From an uncultured Agitococcus sp. (GTDB lineage Bacteria > Pseudomonadota > Gammaproteobacteria > Pseudomonadales > Moraxellaceae), in assembly GCF_937920075.1 (NCBI RefSeq), contig NZ_CALETI010000206.1:1-31218 (forward strand): a stretch of 31,218 nucleotides of DNA, written 5' to 3'. Both the position numbers and the translations under genes were made by a program. Shown one piece after another: positions 1 through 9,546 of this stretch. The notes under the pieces were generated by a model. It made no database searches. It was not told the origin of the DNA and saw only the letters and a list, made by a program, of their open reading frames with translations. Every line of letters starts with the position of its first letter. Positions within the stretch are counted from its first letter, which is position 1.

Positions 1-2799
1 ACGCATAGTTAACTGTGTACCTGGTTCACCAATGGATTGTGCAGCCATAACACCAATCGATTCACCAATATTCACTTGATGACCACGTGCCAAGTCACGA
101 CCATAACAGTTAGAGCAAACACCAAAACGAGTTTTACAAGTAATTACCGAGCGAACAATCACCTCGTCCACACCTGCTAACTCTAGCTTTTCTACCCATT
201 TTTCGTCTAATAATGTACCTGCTGGAGCAACGACTTCATCAGAATGTGGCGCAACCACATCAACTGCCGCAACACGACCTAATACGCGCTCACGTAAAGG
301 CTCAATGATGTCACCACCTTGAATCAATGGTGTCATGCTTAAACCTTGGCTTGTACCACAATCTGGCTCAGTAATGACTAAGTCTTGTGCCACATCAACC
401 AAACGACGGGTTAAGTAACCAGAGTTCGCGGTTTTTAACGCGGTATCGGCCAAACCTTTACGCGCACCGTGAGTTGAAATAAAGTACTGAAGAACAGTCA
501 AACCTTCACGGAAGTTCGCTTTAATTGGGGTTTCGATAATCGAGCCGTCTGGTTTAGCCATCAAACCACGCATACCTGCTAACTGACGAATCTGTGCCGC
601 GCTACCACGAGCACCAGAGTCGGCCATAATAAAGATGGAGTTGAAGGATTTTTGAGACTCTTCGACACCTTGTTTATTGATAACTTTTTCAGTCGACAAG
701 TTGTCCATCATCGCTTTGGCAACTCGTTCGTTAGTACGCGACCAAATATCGACAACTTTGTTATAACGCTCTTGGCCTGTTACCAAACCTGCACTATATT
801 GACCTTCAATTTCACGTACTTCTTCTTCGGCATCGCCAATGATGACTTGTTTTTCATCTGGAATAACCATGTCTTCCATACCAACCGACACACCAGAGTA
901 AGTCGCTTGACGGAAACCTAAGTACATTAATTGGTCAGCAAAAATAACCGTATCTTTTAAGCCCAACACGCGATAACAGGTGTTGATTAACTTAGAGATA
1001 TTTTTCTTGGTCATGGGTTGGTTGATAACATTGTATGGTAAGCCTTCTGGCACAATGTTCCACAACATACAACGACCAGGCGTGGTATCTGCTAAGAACT
1101 TACGCTCTTGACGGTTACCCTCGTCATCAATCGTGACTTCACGAACACGCACTTTAATACGCGCATGAATATCAACTGCTTTATTGGCTAATGCACGGGT
1201 AACTTCAGCAAAGTCAGCAAAGACCATGCCCTCACCTTTGGCATTAATCTTGTCACGGGAGATATAGTACAAACCCAATACCACGTCTTGGGACGGTACA
1301 ATAATTGGCTCACCGTTAGCTGGCGATAAGATGTTGTTTGTGGACATCATTAACGCACGCGCTTCTAATTGTGCTTCTAAGGTTAACGGTACGTGTACCG
1401 CCATTTGGTCACCGTCGAAGTCGGCGTTAAATGCGGTACAGACTAATGGGTGTAACTGAATCGCCTTACCTTCAATCAACACAGGCTCAAACGCTTGTAA
1501 ACCTAAACGGTGCAAGGTTGGCGCACGGTTTAACATGACCGGATGTTCGCGAATCACATCAGCAAGAATATCCCACACTTCTGCCGTTTCACGCTCTACC
1601 ATTTTCTTGGCAGCTTTAATCGTTGTTGCCAAACCTTTGCTTTCTAATTTAGCGAAAATAAACGGCTTGAATAATTCTAAAGCCATTTTCTTCGGTAAAC
1701 CGCACTGATGCAAACGTAAGGTTGGACCTACCACGATAACGGAACGACCAGAGTAGTCAACACGCTTACCAAGCAAGTTTTGACGGAAGCGACCTTGTTT
1801 ACCCTTAATCATATCCGCTAAGGATTTTAATGGGCGCTTGTTACTGCCTGTAATCGCACGACCACGGCGACCGTTATCTAATAACGCATCTACCGCCTCT
1901 TGCAACATACGTTTTTCGTTACGTACGATAATATCTGGTGCACTTAACTCTAATAAACGCTTCAAACGGTTATTACGGTTGATAACACGACGGTACAAAT
2001 CGTTAAGATCAGAGGTTGCAAAACGACCACCATCCAACGGCACTAATGGACGTAAATCGGGTGGTAATACTGGCAATACTGTCATCACCATCCACTCTGG
2101 TTTGTTACCAGAAGACAAGAATGACTCAACTAATTTTAAACGCTTAGAAAGCTTTTTGAGTTTGGTTTCAGAGCCAGTATTAGGAATTTCTTCACGCAAA
2201 CGCTCCATTTCGGCTTGCAAATCAATATCCTTTAATAAGGCTTGAATCGCTTCAGCACCCATTTTGGCGTCAAACTCATCACCATATTCTTCTAAGGCGG
2301 TGTAGTAGTCTTCGTCTGATAATAATTGACCTTTTTCTAAAGGTGTCATACCAGGCTCAATCACCACAAAGCTTTCAAAATACAATACACGCTCAATATC
2401 ACGTAAGGTCATATCGAGCAACAAACCAATACGGCTTGGTAAAGATTTTAAGAACCAAATATGCGCCGTTGGTGAGGCCAATTCAATATGACCCATACGC
2501 TCACGACGTACTTTAGTGAGGGTAACTTCAACACCACATTTTTCGCAGATCACACCGCGAAATTTCATGCGCTTATATTTACCACATAAACATTCATAAT
2601 CTTTGATTGGACCAAAGATTTTGGCACAGAACAAACCTTCGCGTTCTGGCTTAAACGTACGATAGTTGATGGTTTCTGGCTTTTTGACTTCACCATAAGA
2701 CCAAGAGCGAATCATTTCAGGCGAAGCCAAACCAATACGAATACGGTCAAATTCGACTTCTTTTCCTTGGCTTTGCAAAATATTGAGCAAGTCTTTCAA
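1..2799 (-). CDS. rpoC: RNA polymerase beta' subunit, N-terminal 933 codons (partial)
   Basis: Largest catalytic subunit of RNA polymerase; it carries the active-site Mg2+ aspartates. The gene runs off the left edge after exactly 933 codons of about 1400. Seen: a Cys-rich zinc-binding segment near residues 70-90 (encoded around 2525-2600) and the universal NADFDGDQM catalytic motif near residue 460 (around 1400-1430). I place the start at a TTG (2797-2799), because the protein then begins KDLLNILQSQ, matching the family N-terminus, and GGAG lies 8 nt upstream. An ATG at 2848 is in another frame and hits a stop within about 35 codons. It lies 54 nt downstream of rpoB, in the same operon, with a perfect hairpin in the gap. 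Family assignment is certain; the TTG start is very likely. Confidence 0.97.
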   Translation of the reverse strand, partial: MKDLLNILQSQGKEVEFDRIRIGLASPEMIRSWSYGEVKKPETINYRTFKPEREGLFCAKIFGPIKDYECLCGKYKRMKFRGVICEKCGVEVTLTKVRRERMGHIELASPTAHIWFLKSLPSRIGLLLDMTLRDIERVLYFESFVVIEPGMTPLEKGQLLSDEDYYTALEEYGDEFDAKMGAEAIQALLKDIDLQAEMERLREEIPNTGSETKLKKLSKRLKLVESFLSSGNKPEWMVMTVLPVLPPDLRPLVPLDGGRFATSDLNDLYRRVINRNNRLKRLLELSAPDIIVRNEKRMLQEAVDALLDNGRRGRAITGSNKRPLKSLADMIKGKQGRFRQNLLGKRVDYSGRSVIVVGPTLRLHQCGLPKKMALELFKPFIFAKLESKGLATTIKAAKKMVERETAEVWDILADVIREHPVMLNRAPTLHRLGLQAFEPVLIEGKAIQLHPLVCTAFNADFDGDQMAVHVPLTLEAQLEARALMMSTNNILSPANGEPIIVPSQDVVLGLYYISRDKINAKGEGMVFADFAEVTRALANKAVDIHARIKVRVREVTIDDEGNRQERKFLADTTPGRCMLWNIVPEGLPYNVINQPMTKKNISKLINTCYRVLGLKDTVIFADQLMYLGFRQATYSGVSVGMEDMVIPDEKQVIIGDAEEEVREIEGQYSAGLVTGQERYNKVVDIWSRTNERVAKAMMDNLSTEKVINKQGVEESQKSFNSIFIMADSGARGSAAQIRQLAGMRGLMAKPDGSIIETPIKANFREGLTVLQYFISTHGARKGLADTALKTANSGYLTRRLVDVAQDLVITEPDCGTSQGLSMTPLIQGGDIIEPLRERVLGRVAAVDVVAPHSDEVVAPAGTLLDEKWVEKLELAGVDEVIVRSVITCKTRFGVCSNCYGRDLARGHQVNIGESIGVMAAQSIGEPGTQLTMR

Positions 2800-2819
2800 G
2801 GCTGTATCTCCAGCAAAAG

Positions 2820-2844
2820 GCAAGATAGGCCAAACCTATCTTGC
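2820..2844 (-). other. Perfect hairpin in the rpoB-rpoC spacer
   Basis: A 10-bp perfect inverted repeat (GCAAGATAGG, 5-nt loop, CCTATCTTGC) sits between the rpoB stop codon and the rpoC ribosome binding site. It is followed by CTTTTGC rather than a U tract, so it is a weak terminator candidate at best. It could be an RNase processing site or limit beta' synthesis by lying about 8 nt before the GGAG. Structure is seen; function is inference. Confidence 0.6.
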
Positions 2845-2853
2845 TCATGGTGC

Positions 2854-5800
2854 TTATTCGTTGTCTAACTCAATGTTAATACCTAATGAACGAATCTCTT
2901 TAATTAACACGTTAAAGGATTCGGGCATACCTGGCTCCATACGATGGTCGCCATCAACAATGTTTTTGTAGATGCGGGTACGGCCATTGACATCGTCAGA
3001 CTTGACAGTGAGCATTTCTTGTAAGGTATATGTTGCGCCATAAGCTTCAAGCGCCCACACTTCCATCTCACCGAAACGCTGACCACCGAACTGGGCTTTA
3101 CCACCTAATGGTTGTTGAGTCACTAAGGAGTAAGAACCTGTCGAACGCGCATGCATCTTATCGTCAACCAAATGGTTGAGCTTGAGCATGTACATATAAC
3201 CCACAGTCACTTGACGGTCAAAACGCTCACCTGTACGGCCATCATATAACCATTGTTGACCATTTTCAGATTGATCGGCTAAACGCAATAAGGCTTTAAT
3301 TTCGGTTTCATGTGCGCCGTCAAAAGCAGGCGTTGCAATCGGCACACCACCACGTAAGTTTTTGGCCAAAGCCATGACTTCGTTGTCACCTAACTCTTCT
3401 AAGCTTTCTTGCTCACCACCAACTTGGTTATAAATTTTATCTAAGAACTCACGTAACTCAGCGGCTTGACGTTGTTGATCCAACATCTTACCAATCTTCG
3501 TACCTAAGCCTTTAGCCGCCCAACCTAAGTGGGTTTCTAAAATCTGACCAACGTTCATACGCGATGGAACGCCCAATGGGTTTAACACCACATCAACTGG
3601 CTCACCATTTTCGTCATACGGCATATCTTCAACAGGCATAATCACTGAGACCACACCTTTGTTACCGTGACGACCGGCCATCTTATCACCTGGTTGGATA
3701 CGACGCTTAACCGCTAAATACACTTTAACAACTTTCAATACGCCAGTTGTTAAATCATCCCCTGTGGTGATTTTGCGTTTTTTATCTTCAAACTTGTCTT
3801 CGATTTCTTCTTGACGCTCTTGAAGATACGCTTGTACACGCTCTAATTGATCAGCAACGCTATCATCAACAGGACGAATATCAAACCATTGGTCTAACTT
3901 TAAGCCACTAAGGTTGTCTTCAGACAACACATCGCCTTTCTTAAAGCCTGCACCACCATTCACTTCTTGACCTTTTAACAAGGACAATAAACGGCTACGC
4001 GCAGCTTCTTCAAAAATACGATATTCTTCTTTTAAGTCTTTACGGTAAGCATTGAGTTGTTGTTTCTCAATCGCTAAGGCACGGCTGTCTTTATCAACAC
4101 CGTCACGCGTAAAGACTTGTACGTCAATAACCGTTCCTTTAGTACCAGAAGGCACACGTAAAGAACTGTCTTTTACATCAGATGCTTTTTCACCGAAGAT
4201 AGCACGTAATAACTTCTCTTCTGGGCTGAGTTGCGTTTCACCTTTTGGTGTCACTTTACCAACCAGAATATCGCCAGCATTCACTTCAGCACCAATATAA
4301 ACGATACCTGATTCGTCTAATTTGGATAATGCAGCTTCACCAACGTTTGGAATATCGGCAGTGATTTCTTCAGGGCCTAACTTGGTATCACGGGCAATAC
4401 AAGACAACTCTTGAATATGAATAGACGTGAAACGGTCTTCTTGCACCACACGCTCAGATAACAAAATCGAGTCTTCGAAGTTGTAACCATTCCAAGGCAT
4501 GAACGCAACACGCATATTTTGACCCAAGGCCAATTCACCTAAGTCAACAGATGGACCGTCAGCTAAGGTGTCGCCACGAGCAACCACATCACCACGATTC
4601 ACGATAGTGCGTTGGTTAATACAAGTGTTTTGGTTAGAACGGGTGTACTTGGTTAAGTTGTAAATATCAACGCCTGCTTCGCCAGCAACCATTTCTGATT
4701 CATCAACACGGATAACGATACGCGCTGCATCAACATAATCAATCACACCACCGCGTTTTGCTGTCACACACACACCAGAGTCACGCGCAACATAACGCTC
4801 CATACCTGTACCGACTAAAGGTTTGTCAGCACGTAAGGTTGGCACAGCTTGACGTTGCATGTTAGAACCCATCAACGCACGGTTCGCGTCGTCGTGTTCT
4901 AAGAACGGAATCAAGGAAGCCGCAACAGAAACTACCTGACGTGGTGAAACGTCCATATGGGTAACTTTGTCGGGTGCCATAACGGTGAATTCGTTTTTAT
5001 GACGAACAGCAACCAAATCATCTAACAAACGACCTTCGCTATCAACGGCGGAGTCCGCTTGCGCAACCACGCATTGGCTTTCTTCAATCGCAGACAAGTA
5101 AACGATTTCGTCTTGTACTTGACCATCAGCCACCTTGCGATAAGGAGACTCTAAGAAGCCATAGCTATTGGATTGAGCAAATACCGCTAAGGAGTTGATC
5201 AATCCAATGTTTGGACCTTCAGGCGTTTCGATTGGACAAACACGACCATAGTGAGTTGGATGAACGTCACGGACTTCGAAGCCAGCACGCTCACGAGTTA
5301 AACCGCCTGGGCCTAACGCAGAAACACGACGCTTGTGAGTAATCTCAGACAATGGATTGTTTTGATCCATAAATTGAGATAATTGGCTAGAACCGAAGAA
5401 TTCTTTAATCGCCGCAGAAACAGGTTTAGCGTTAATTAAATCTTGTGGCATTAAGTTTTCGCTTTCTGCCAAGCTTAAACGCTCTTTAACTGCACGCTCA
5501 ACACGCACCAAGCCCACACGGAATTGGTTTTCGGTCATTTCACCGACACAACGCACACGACGGTTACCTAAGTGGTCGATGTCGTCGATTTCGCCTTTAC
5601 CATTACGGATATCAATTAAAGTTTTTAATACATCAACGATATCTTGTTTAGATAATACGCCATCTTTTTCCATGCTATCGCCATTACCACGGTCATTACC
5701 GCGATTTAAACGACGATTGAACTTCATACGACCTACACCAGATAAGTCATAACGCTCTTGGGTAAAGAATAAGTTTTTAAATAAGGCTTCGGCTGCGTCT

Positions 5801-6948
5801 TTTGTCGGTGGTTCACCAGGACGCATCATACGATAAATTTCAACTAAAGCATCTAATTCGGTGCGTGTTGAGGCATCGGCGCGTAAGGTATCAGCAATAA
5901 ACGCACCACGATCAATATCGTTGGTGTATAAAATATCAAACTGACCAATACCTGCCTTCGCTAAACGAGTTAATACTTCAGCGGTAATAACGGTATTACA
6001 CTCGCAAACCAACTCACCTGTTGCAGGATGATTGATAGTTTTAGCAATCACTTTCCCATGCAAATAATCTGCAGGAATATCTAACTCGGTTAAGCCTGCT
6101 TTTTGAATTTCACGGATATGTTTTGGAGTAATACGACGACCAACCTCAACAATCACTTTTTCTTTAGAAGCGATTTCAAAAGCGGCAGTTTCACCACGTA
6201 AACGCTCAGCAACCAAACCTAATTTGTAAGCACCCTCTTCGTGTTTAATCGAAGTGGTTTCAAAGAACATTTCTAAGATTTGATCGGAGTTATAACCCAA
6301 ACCACGTAATAAAATGGTGGCATATAACTTGCGACGACGGTCAATACGCACATATACGAGGTCTTTGGCGTCAAATTCAAAGTCTAACCAAGAACCACGG
6401 TAAGGAATCACACGCGCATTAAATAATAATTTGCCCGATGAATGAGTTTTTCCTTTATCGTGATCGAAGAATACACCAGGACTACGATGTAATTGAGAAA
6501 CGATAACACGCTCTGTACCATTAATCACAAAAGTACCGTTATCGGTCATTAAAGGCATTTCGCCCATATAGACTTCTTGCTCACGGATATCTTTAATGGT
6601 TTTAACGGCTGCTTCACGGTCATAAATCACTAAACGGATTTTGACACGCAAAGGTGCAGCGTAAGTTAAACCGCGTAAAATACATTCACGAACATCAAAA
6701 GCAGGATGCCCCAAATGATATTCCACAAACTCTAATGCAGCATTACCCGAATAACTTTGAATCGGGAACACAGATTTAAAAGCGGCTTGTAAGCCGACAT
6801 CTTCACGCTGCTTTGCTTTCTTACCGTCTTGTAAAAACGCGCGATAAGAATCCACTTGAATGCCTAATAAATGTGGCACATCCATTAAGGTGGGCAATTT
6901 GCCGAAGTTTTTTCGGATGCGTTTTTTTTCGGTGTATGAGTATGCCAT
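2854..6948 (-). CDS. rpoB: RNA polymerase beta subunit
   Basis: Beta subunit of the core RNA polymerase, 1364 residues (E. coli has 1342). The N-terminus MAYSYTEKKRIRKNFG is the family start, and GAGGA lies 7 nt before the ATG. The rifampicin pocket (about residues 515-545) reads SQFMDQNNPLSEITHKRR then SALGPGG. Residues equivalent to E. coli D516, H526 and S531 are therefore the sensitive wild type. The GRHGNKG motif near residue 1090 contributes conserved lysine/histidine contacts at the active centre. The gene follows rplL after a 291-nt spacer containing a terminator-like attenuator, and precedes rpoC in the same operon. No insertion or frameshift is apparent. Confidence 0.99.
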   Translation of the reverse strand: MAYSYTEKKRIRKNFGKLPTLMDVPHLLGIQVDSYRAFLQDGKKAKQREDVGLQAAFKSVFPIQSYSGNAALEFVEYHLGHPAFDVRECILRGLTYAAPLRVKIRLVIYDREAAVKTIKDIREQEVYMGEMPLMTDNGTFVINGTERVIVSQLHRSPGVFFDHDKGKTHSSGKLLFNARVIPYRGSWLDFEFDAKDLVYVRIDRRRKLYATILLRGLGYNSDQILEMFFETTSIKHEEGAYKLGLVAERLRGETAAFEIASKEKVIVEVGRRITPKHIREIQKAGLTELDIPADYLHGKVIAKTINHPATGELVCECNTVITAEVLTRLAKAGIGQFDILYTNDIDRGAFIADTLRADASTRTELDALVEIYRMMRPGEPPTKDAAEALFKNLFFTQERYDLSGVGRMKFNRRLNRGNDRGNGDSMEKDGVLSKQDIVDVLKTLIDIRNGKGEIDDIDHLGNRRVRCVGEMTENQFRVGLVRVERAVKERLSLAESENLMPQDLINAKPVSAAIKEFFGSSQLSQFMDQNNPLSEITHKRRVSALGPGGLTRERAGFEVRDVHPTHYGRVCPIETPEGPNIGLINSLAVFAQSNSYGFLESPYRKVADGQVQDEIVYLSAIEESQCVVAQADSAVDSEGRLLDDLVAVRHKNEFTVMAPDKVTHMDVSPRQVVSVAASLIPFLEHDDANRALMGSNMQRQAVPTLRADKPLVGTGMERYVARDSGVCVTAKRGGVIDYVDAARIVIRVDESEMVAGEAGVDIYNLTKYTRSNQNTCINQRTIVNRGDVVARGDTLADGPSVDLGELALGQNMRVAFMPWNGYNFEDSILLSERVVQEDRFTSIHIQELSCIARDTKLGPEEITADIPNVGEAALSKLDESGIVYIGAEVNAGDILVGKVTPKGETQLSPEEKLLRAIFGEKASDVKDSSLRVPSGTKGTVIDVQVFTRDGVDKDSRALAIEKQQLNAYRKDLKEEYRIFEEAARSRLLSLLKGQEVNGGAGFKKGDVLSEDNLSGLKLDQWFDIRPVDDSVADQLERVQAYLQERQEEIEDKFEDKKRKITTGDDLTTGVLKVVKVYLAVKRRIQPGDKMAGRHGNKGVVSVIMPVEDMPYDENGEPVDVVLNPLGVPSRMNVGQILETHLGWAAKGLGTKIGKMLDQQRQAAELREFLDKIYNQVGGEQESLEELGDNEVMALAKNLRGGVPIATPAFDGAHETEIKALLRLADQSENGQQWLYDGRTGERFDRQVTVGYMYMLKLNHLVDDKMHARSTGSYSLVTQQPLGGKAQFGGQRFGEMEVWALEAYGATYTLQEMLTVKSDDVNGRTRIYKNIVDGDHRMEPGMPESFNVLIKEIRSLGINIELDNE

Positions 6949-7151
6949 CTGGAGTCCTCAGCTAGACTAAACTCGAATGAAAACCAGTAAAACACTGGCG
7001 AGACTGCTATCACAAACACTTGCAAAATTAATACTTTGCTAGAGCCTGCTTGGTAAACTATTTGCAAGAAAAAACTAAGCCAAATCTATTAACAAGTGGA
7101 GATAAAGCCTTAATTGTTTCTTGTCAAATCGTTTCTAAATTACCATGCACT

Positions 7152-7190
7152 AAAACAGAAAAAGGCCGGCGGCTTAAACAGCCACCAGCC
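7152..7190 (-). terminator. Attenuator-like terminator between rplL and rpoB
   Basis: On the minus strand a 10-bp GC-rich stem (GGCTGGTGGC / GCCGCCGGCC, two U-G wobbles, 7-nt loop) is followed directly by TTTTTCTGTTTT, the form of an intrinsic terminator. Partial termination in the rplL-rpoB gap is established in E. coli, where it lowers beta/beta' output relative to L7/L12. The same role is inferred here. The rest of the 291-nt spacer (6949-7239) contains a 12-bp palindrome (CCTAAATTTAGG, 7224-7235) right after the rplL stop; I see nothing else I can name. Confidence 0.8.
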
Positions 7191-7239
7191 ATTGTTGCGC
7201 TCATTTGAAGCTGCAAGTAAACACCTAAATTTAGGCTGA

Positions 7240-7611
7240 TTACTTAACTTCAACTGTTGCGCCAGCTTCTTCCAATTTCTTCTTGAGAGCAGCTGCGTCG
7301 TCTTTGCTGATGCCTTCTTTAACAACAGAAGGAGCACCTTCAACCATGTCTTTAGCTTCTTTTAAGCCTAAGCCAGTGATTTCACGGATTGCTTTAATAA
7401 CGTTAACTTTGTTTGCGCCGAAGCTGGTCATAACAACGTTAAATTCTGTTTGCTCTTCAACTGGAGCAGCAGCAGCGGCTGGACCAGCAGCAACAGCAAC
7501 AGCAGCAGCAGAAACGCCAAACTTCTCTTCGAAAGCAGCGATTAAGTCAACTAATTCCATTACTGTTAATTCAGCAACGGCATTTAAAATTTCGTCTTTG
7601 GACAAGGCCAT
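7240..7611 (-). CDS. rplL: 50S ribosomal protein L7/L12
   Basis: Stalk protein of the 50S subunit that recruits translation GTPases; 123 residues, close to the usual 120-125. Seen in order: N-terminal dimerisation/L10-binding helices (MALSKDEILNAVAELTVMEL), an Ala-rich hinge at about residues 35-52, and the globular C-terminal domain with the conserved GLGLKEAKDMVE helix that contacts factors. The longer reading from 7626 adds five residues not found in the family. I use the ATG at 7611, which has GGAG 9 nt upstream. It follows rplJ by 50 nt; the two proteins form the stalk complex and share the L10 leader control. Confidence 0.98.
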   Translation of the reverse strand: MALSKDEILNAVAELTVMELVDLIAAFEEKFGVSAAAVAVAAGPAAAAAPVEEQTEFNVVMTSFGANKVNVIKAIREITGLGLKEAKDMVEGAPSVVKEGISKDDAAALKKKLEEAGATVEVK

Positions 7612-7661
7612 GTTAATACACTCCAATAAAATGGGTATGAATTCAAATAATTAAGCTGCGA

Positions 7662-8162
7662 TTAAGCGGCTTCTTTCTGTTCTTTCAAAGCAGTCATCAA
7701 GCGGCCAAACTTGGACACTGGAGCTTGGATGACAGACAACAACATAGACAGAGCTTGTTTGTGGTTTGGTAAAGAAGCAATTCTGTCGATGTCTTTGGCA
7801 TCGTACAATTTGCCGTCAAAACCTAATGCTTTAACAACTAATTTTTGGTTGTCTTTAGCAAAATCTTTAAACAAACGAGCGGCTGCACCCATGTCATTTT
7901 CAGACAGAGAGAGACCAATAATGCTTGGACCAACTAACGAGTCTTGTAAGCAAGCAAAGTTAGTACCTTCTACTGCACGACGCGCTAAGGTGTTACGAAT
8001 AACACGCACATATACGCCTTGCTCACGAGCTTTGGTACGTAACTTGGTTAACTGACCTACAGTTAAACCACGGTAATCGGCGACCACAGCAGAGAATGCA
8101 CCAGAAGCAACTTTGTTGACTTCGGCAACTATCTCTTTTTTATCCTCTAATTTAAGAGTCAC
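7662..8162 (-). CDS. rplJ: 50S ribosomal protein L10
   Basis: Base of the ribosomal stalk; binds 23S rRNA and carries L7/L12 dimers. At 166 residues it matches the usual length. The N-terminal rRNA-binding domain (KKEIVAEVNKVASGAFSAVV, then DYRGLTVGQLTKLR) and the C-terminal helix for L12 binding are visible. The start codon is GTG (8160-8162) with an excellent AGGAGG 5 nt upstream, so the non-ATG start is well supported. Expression is probably autoregulated through the L10 leader immediately upstream, as is established for this operon in E. coli. Confidence 0.98.
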   Translation of the reverse strand: MTLKLEDKKEIVAEVNKVASGAFSAVVADYRGLTVGQLTKLRTKAREQGVYVRVIRNTLARRAVEGTNFACLQDSLVGPSIIGLSLSENDMGAAARLFKDFAKDNQKLVVKALGFDGKLYDAKDIDRIASLPNHKQALSMLLSVIQAPVSKFGRLMTALKEQKEAA

Positions 8163-8189
8163 TGTAACCTCCTAAGAATAAAAAAGCAC

Positions 8190-8344
8190 AAAGGTAAAAT
8201 ACCTTGGCTTTAAGCCATTCGCGGGGGTACAGAAACCTGAACCACACCGCGTCTACGCAGGCTTTGGTTTATTAACCGCTTTTAAGCAAGTGACAAGCAC
8301 TTACGCCTGAGGTCTTTGACGCTCTGGAAGCGTATCAAAGTCCT
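8190..8344 (-). ncRNA. Ribosomal protein L10 leader (autoregulatory mRNA element)
   Basis: The 240-nt gap upstream of rplJ holds a structured leader. One arm pairs AGG.CTTTGA..CGC with GCGTCAAAG.CCT (8310-8344). Downstream comes a conserved-looking segment with GCCTGCGTAGACGCGG, GGTTCAGGTTTCTGTACC and CCCGCGAATGG (8217-8265). This is the layout of the L10 leader that the L10-L12 complex binds to repress rplJL translation. Boundaries are approximate; assignment rests on position plus motif resemblance, not a covariance search. Confidence 0.75.
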
Positions 8345-8368
8345 TGCTGCGGAAATCCGCAATTTTTT

Positions 8369-8395
8369 AACTTAGGCACTCAGCGCACCTAAGTT
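8369..8395 (-). other. Hairpin after rplA stop
   Basis: An 11-bp stem (AACTTAGGTGC / GTGCCTAAGTT, with two G-U pairs and a GCTGA loop) begins 7 nt after the rplA stop codon. On the transcribed strand it is followed by an A run, not U, so it is not a standard terminator. It may protect the rplKA mRNA end or be a processing site ahead of the L10 leader. Confidence 0.5.
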
Positions 8396-8402
8396 TAATT
8401 TC

Positions 8403-9101
8403 TTAAGCTGTTGCTAAAGAAGATTGGTCAATGGCTAAACCTGGGCCCATCGTGGTAGAAAGAGTTACTTTCTTCACATAAGCACCTTTAGAGGTTGCTG
8501 GTTTAGCTTTCTTCAAATCAGCAATTAAAGATTCAACGTTTTCTTTGATTGCTTGAGCAGAGAAGCCAACTTGACCAACGGTAGTATGAATAATACCGCC
8601 TTTGTCAACACGGTAACGTACTTGACCGCCTTTAGCATTTTTAACAGCTGTTGTAACGTCAGTTGTTACAGTACCAACTTTAGGGTTTGGCATTAAACCA
8701 CGTGGACCTAAAATTGTACCTAACTTACCAACCACACGCATTGCGTCTGGCGTAGCAATTACAACGTCAAAATCTAAGTTACCAGCTTGAACGCTAGCGA
8801 CTAAATCATCAAAACCAACGATATCAGCACCAGCTGCTTTAGCTGCTTCAGCATTTGCACCTTGAGCAAACACAGCAACACGTACAGTTTTACCTGTACC
8901 GTGTGGTAATACAGAAGCACCACGAACTACTTGGTCAGACTTACGTGGATCAACACCTAAGTTAACAGCAATATCGATAGACTCTTTAAACTTTGCTGGA
9001 GGCAAAGAGCTTAATACGTTAACCGCTTCTTCGATACCGTAAGCTTTGCCTGCTTGAACAACGGCTTTAATCGCCTTTTGACGCTTAGTTAATTTAGCCA
9101 T
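8403..9101 (-). CDS. rplA: 50S ribosomal protein L1
   Basis: L1 stalk protein of the 50S subunit, involved in release of deacylated tRNA and a translational repressor of its own operon. It has 232 residues (E. coli 234). The N-terminus MAKLTKRQKAI and the L1 signature region with LGPRGLMPNPKVGTV near residues 130-145 are intact. It starts 4 nt after the rplK stop, with a GAGGG in the rplK tail acting as ribosome binding site, so the two are translationally coupled. Confidence 0.98.
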   Translation of the reverse strand: MAKLTKRQKAIKAVVQAGKAYGIEEAVNVLSSLPPAKFKESIDIAVNLGVDPRKSDQVVRGASVLPHGTGKTVRVAVFAQGANAEAAKAAGADIVGFDDLVASVQAGNLDFDVVIATPDAMRVVGKLGTILGPRGLMPNPKVGTVTTDVTTAVKNAKGGQVRYRVDKGGIIHTTVGQVGFSAQAIKENVESLIADLKKAKPATSKGAYVKKVTLSTTMGPGLAIDQSSLATA

Positions 9102-9105
9102 GTTA

Positions 9106-9534
9106 TTAACCCTCTACCTCAATACCAATAGAACGGGCAGAACCAGACAAGGTACGTACCGCTGCATCCATATCTGCTGCTGTTAAGTCAGCTTTCTTGA
9201 TATTGACGATTTCTTCTAACTGTGCACGAGTCACTTTACCCACTTTTTGGGTGTTAGGACGCTTAGAACCAGATTTGATACCAGCAGCTTTCTTTAATAA
9301 GAAGGTTGCTGGTGGGCTTTTCATGGTAAAGGTAAAGCTTTTGTCAGAGTAAACAGTGATCACAACTGGAGTTGGTTGACCCACTTCCATTTTTTGTGTT
9401 GCTGCATTGAACTCTTTACAGAAAGCCATAATGTTCACACCACGTTGACCCAATGCTGGACCAATGGGTGGAGATGGATTAGCTTTACCTGCTGGGATTT
9501 GTAGCTTAACGTAAGCATCAATCTTCTTAGCCAT
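9106..9534 (-). CDS. rplK: 50S ribosomal protein L11
   Basis: Component of the GTPase-associated centre, contacting 23S rRNA and needed for RelA activation in enterobacteria. It has 142 residues, the exact usual length, when started at the ATG at 9534 (MAKKIDAYVKLQIPAGKANP) with AGGAG 6 nt upstream. A longer reading to 9600 has no family support. The proline-rich N-terminal PSPPIGPALGQRGVNIMAF motif and the C-terminal rRNA-binding domain ending in GSARSIGIEVEG are present. It is coupled to rplA. An L1-binding-site-like stem precedes the gene. Confidence 0.98.
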   Translation of the reverse strand: MAKKIDAYVKLQIPAGKANPSPPIGPALGQRGVNIMAFCKEFNAATQKMEVGQPTPVVITVYSDKSFTFTMKSPPATFLLKKAAGIKSGSKRPNTQKVGKVTRAQLEEIVNIKKADLTAADMDAAVRTLSGSARSIGIEVEG

Positions 9535-9546
9535 AATAGACTCCTT

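Noticed and set aside
1838..2245. Plus-strand ORF of 135 codons inside rpoC
   Set aside because: Antisense shadow of a highly conserved rpoC region with no independent support.
7283..7654. Plus-strand ORF of 123 codons over rplL
   Set aside because: It is the antisense frame of the Ala-rich rplL gene; low-complexity product, no ribosome binding site, and the minus-strand gene is certain.
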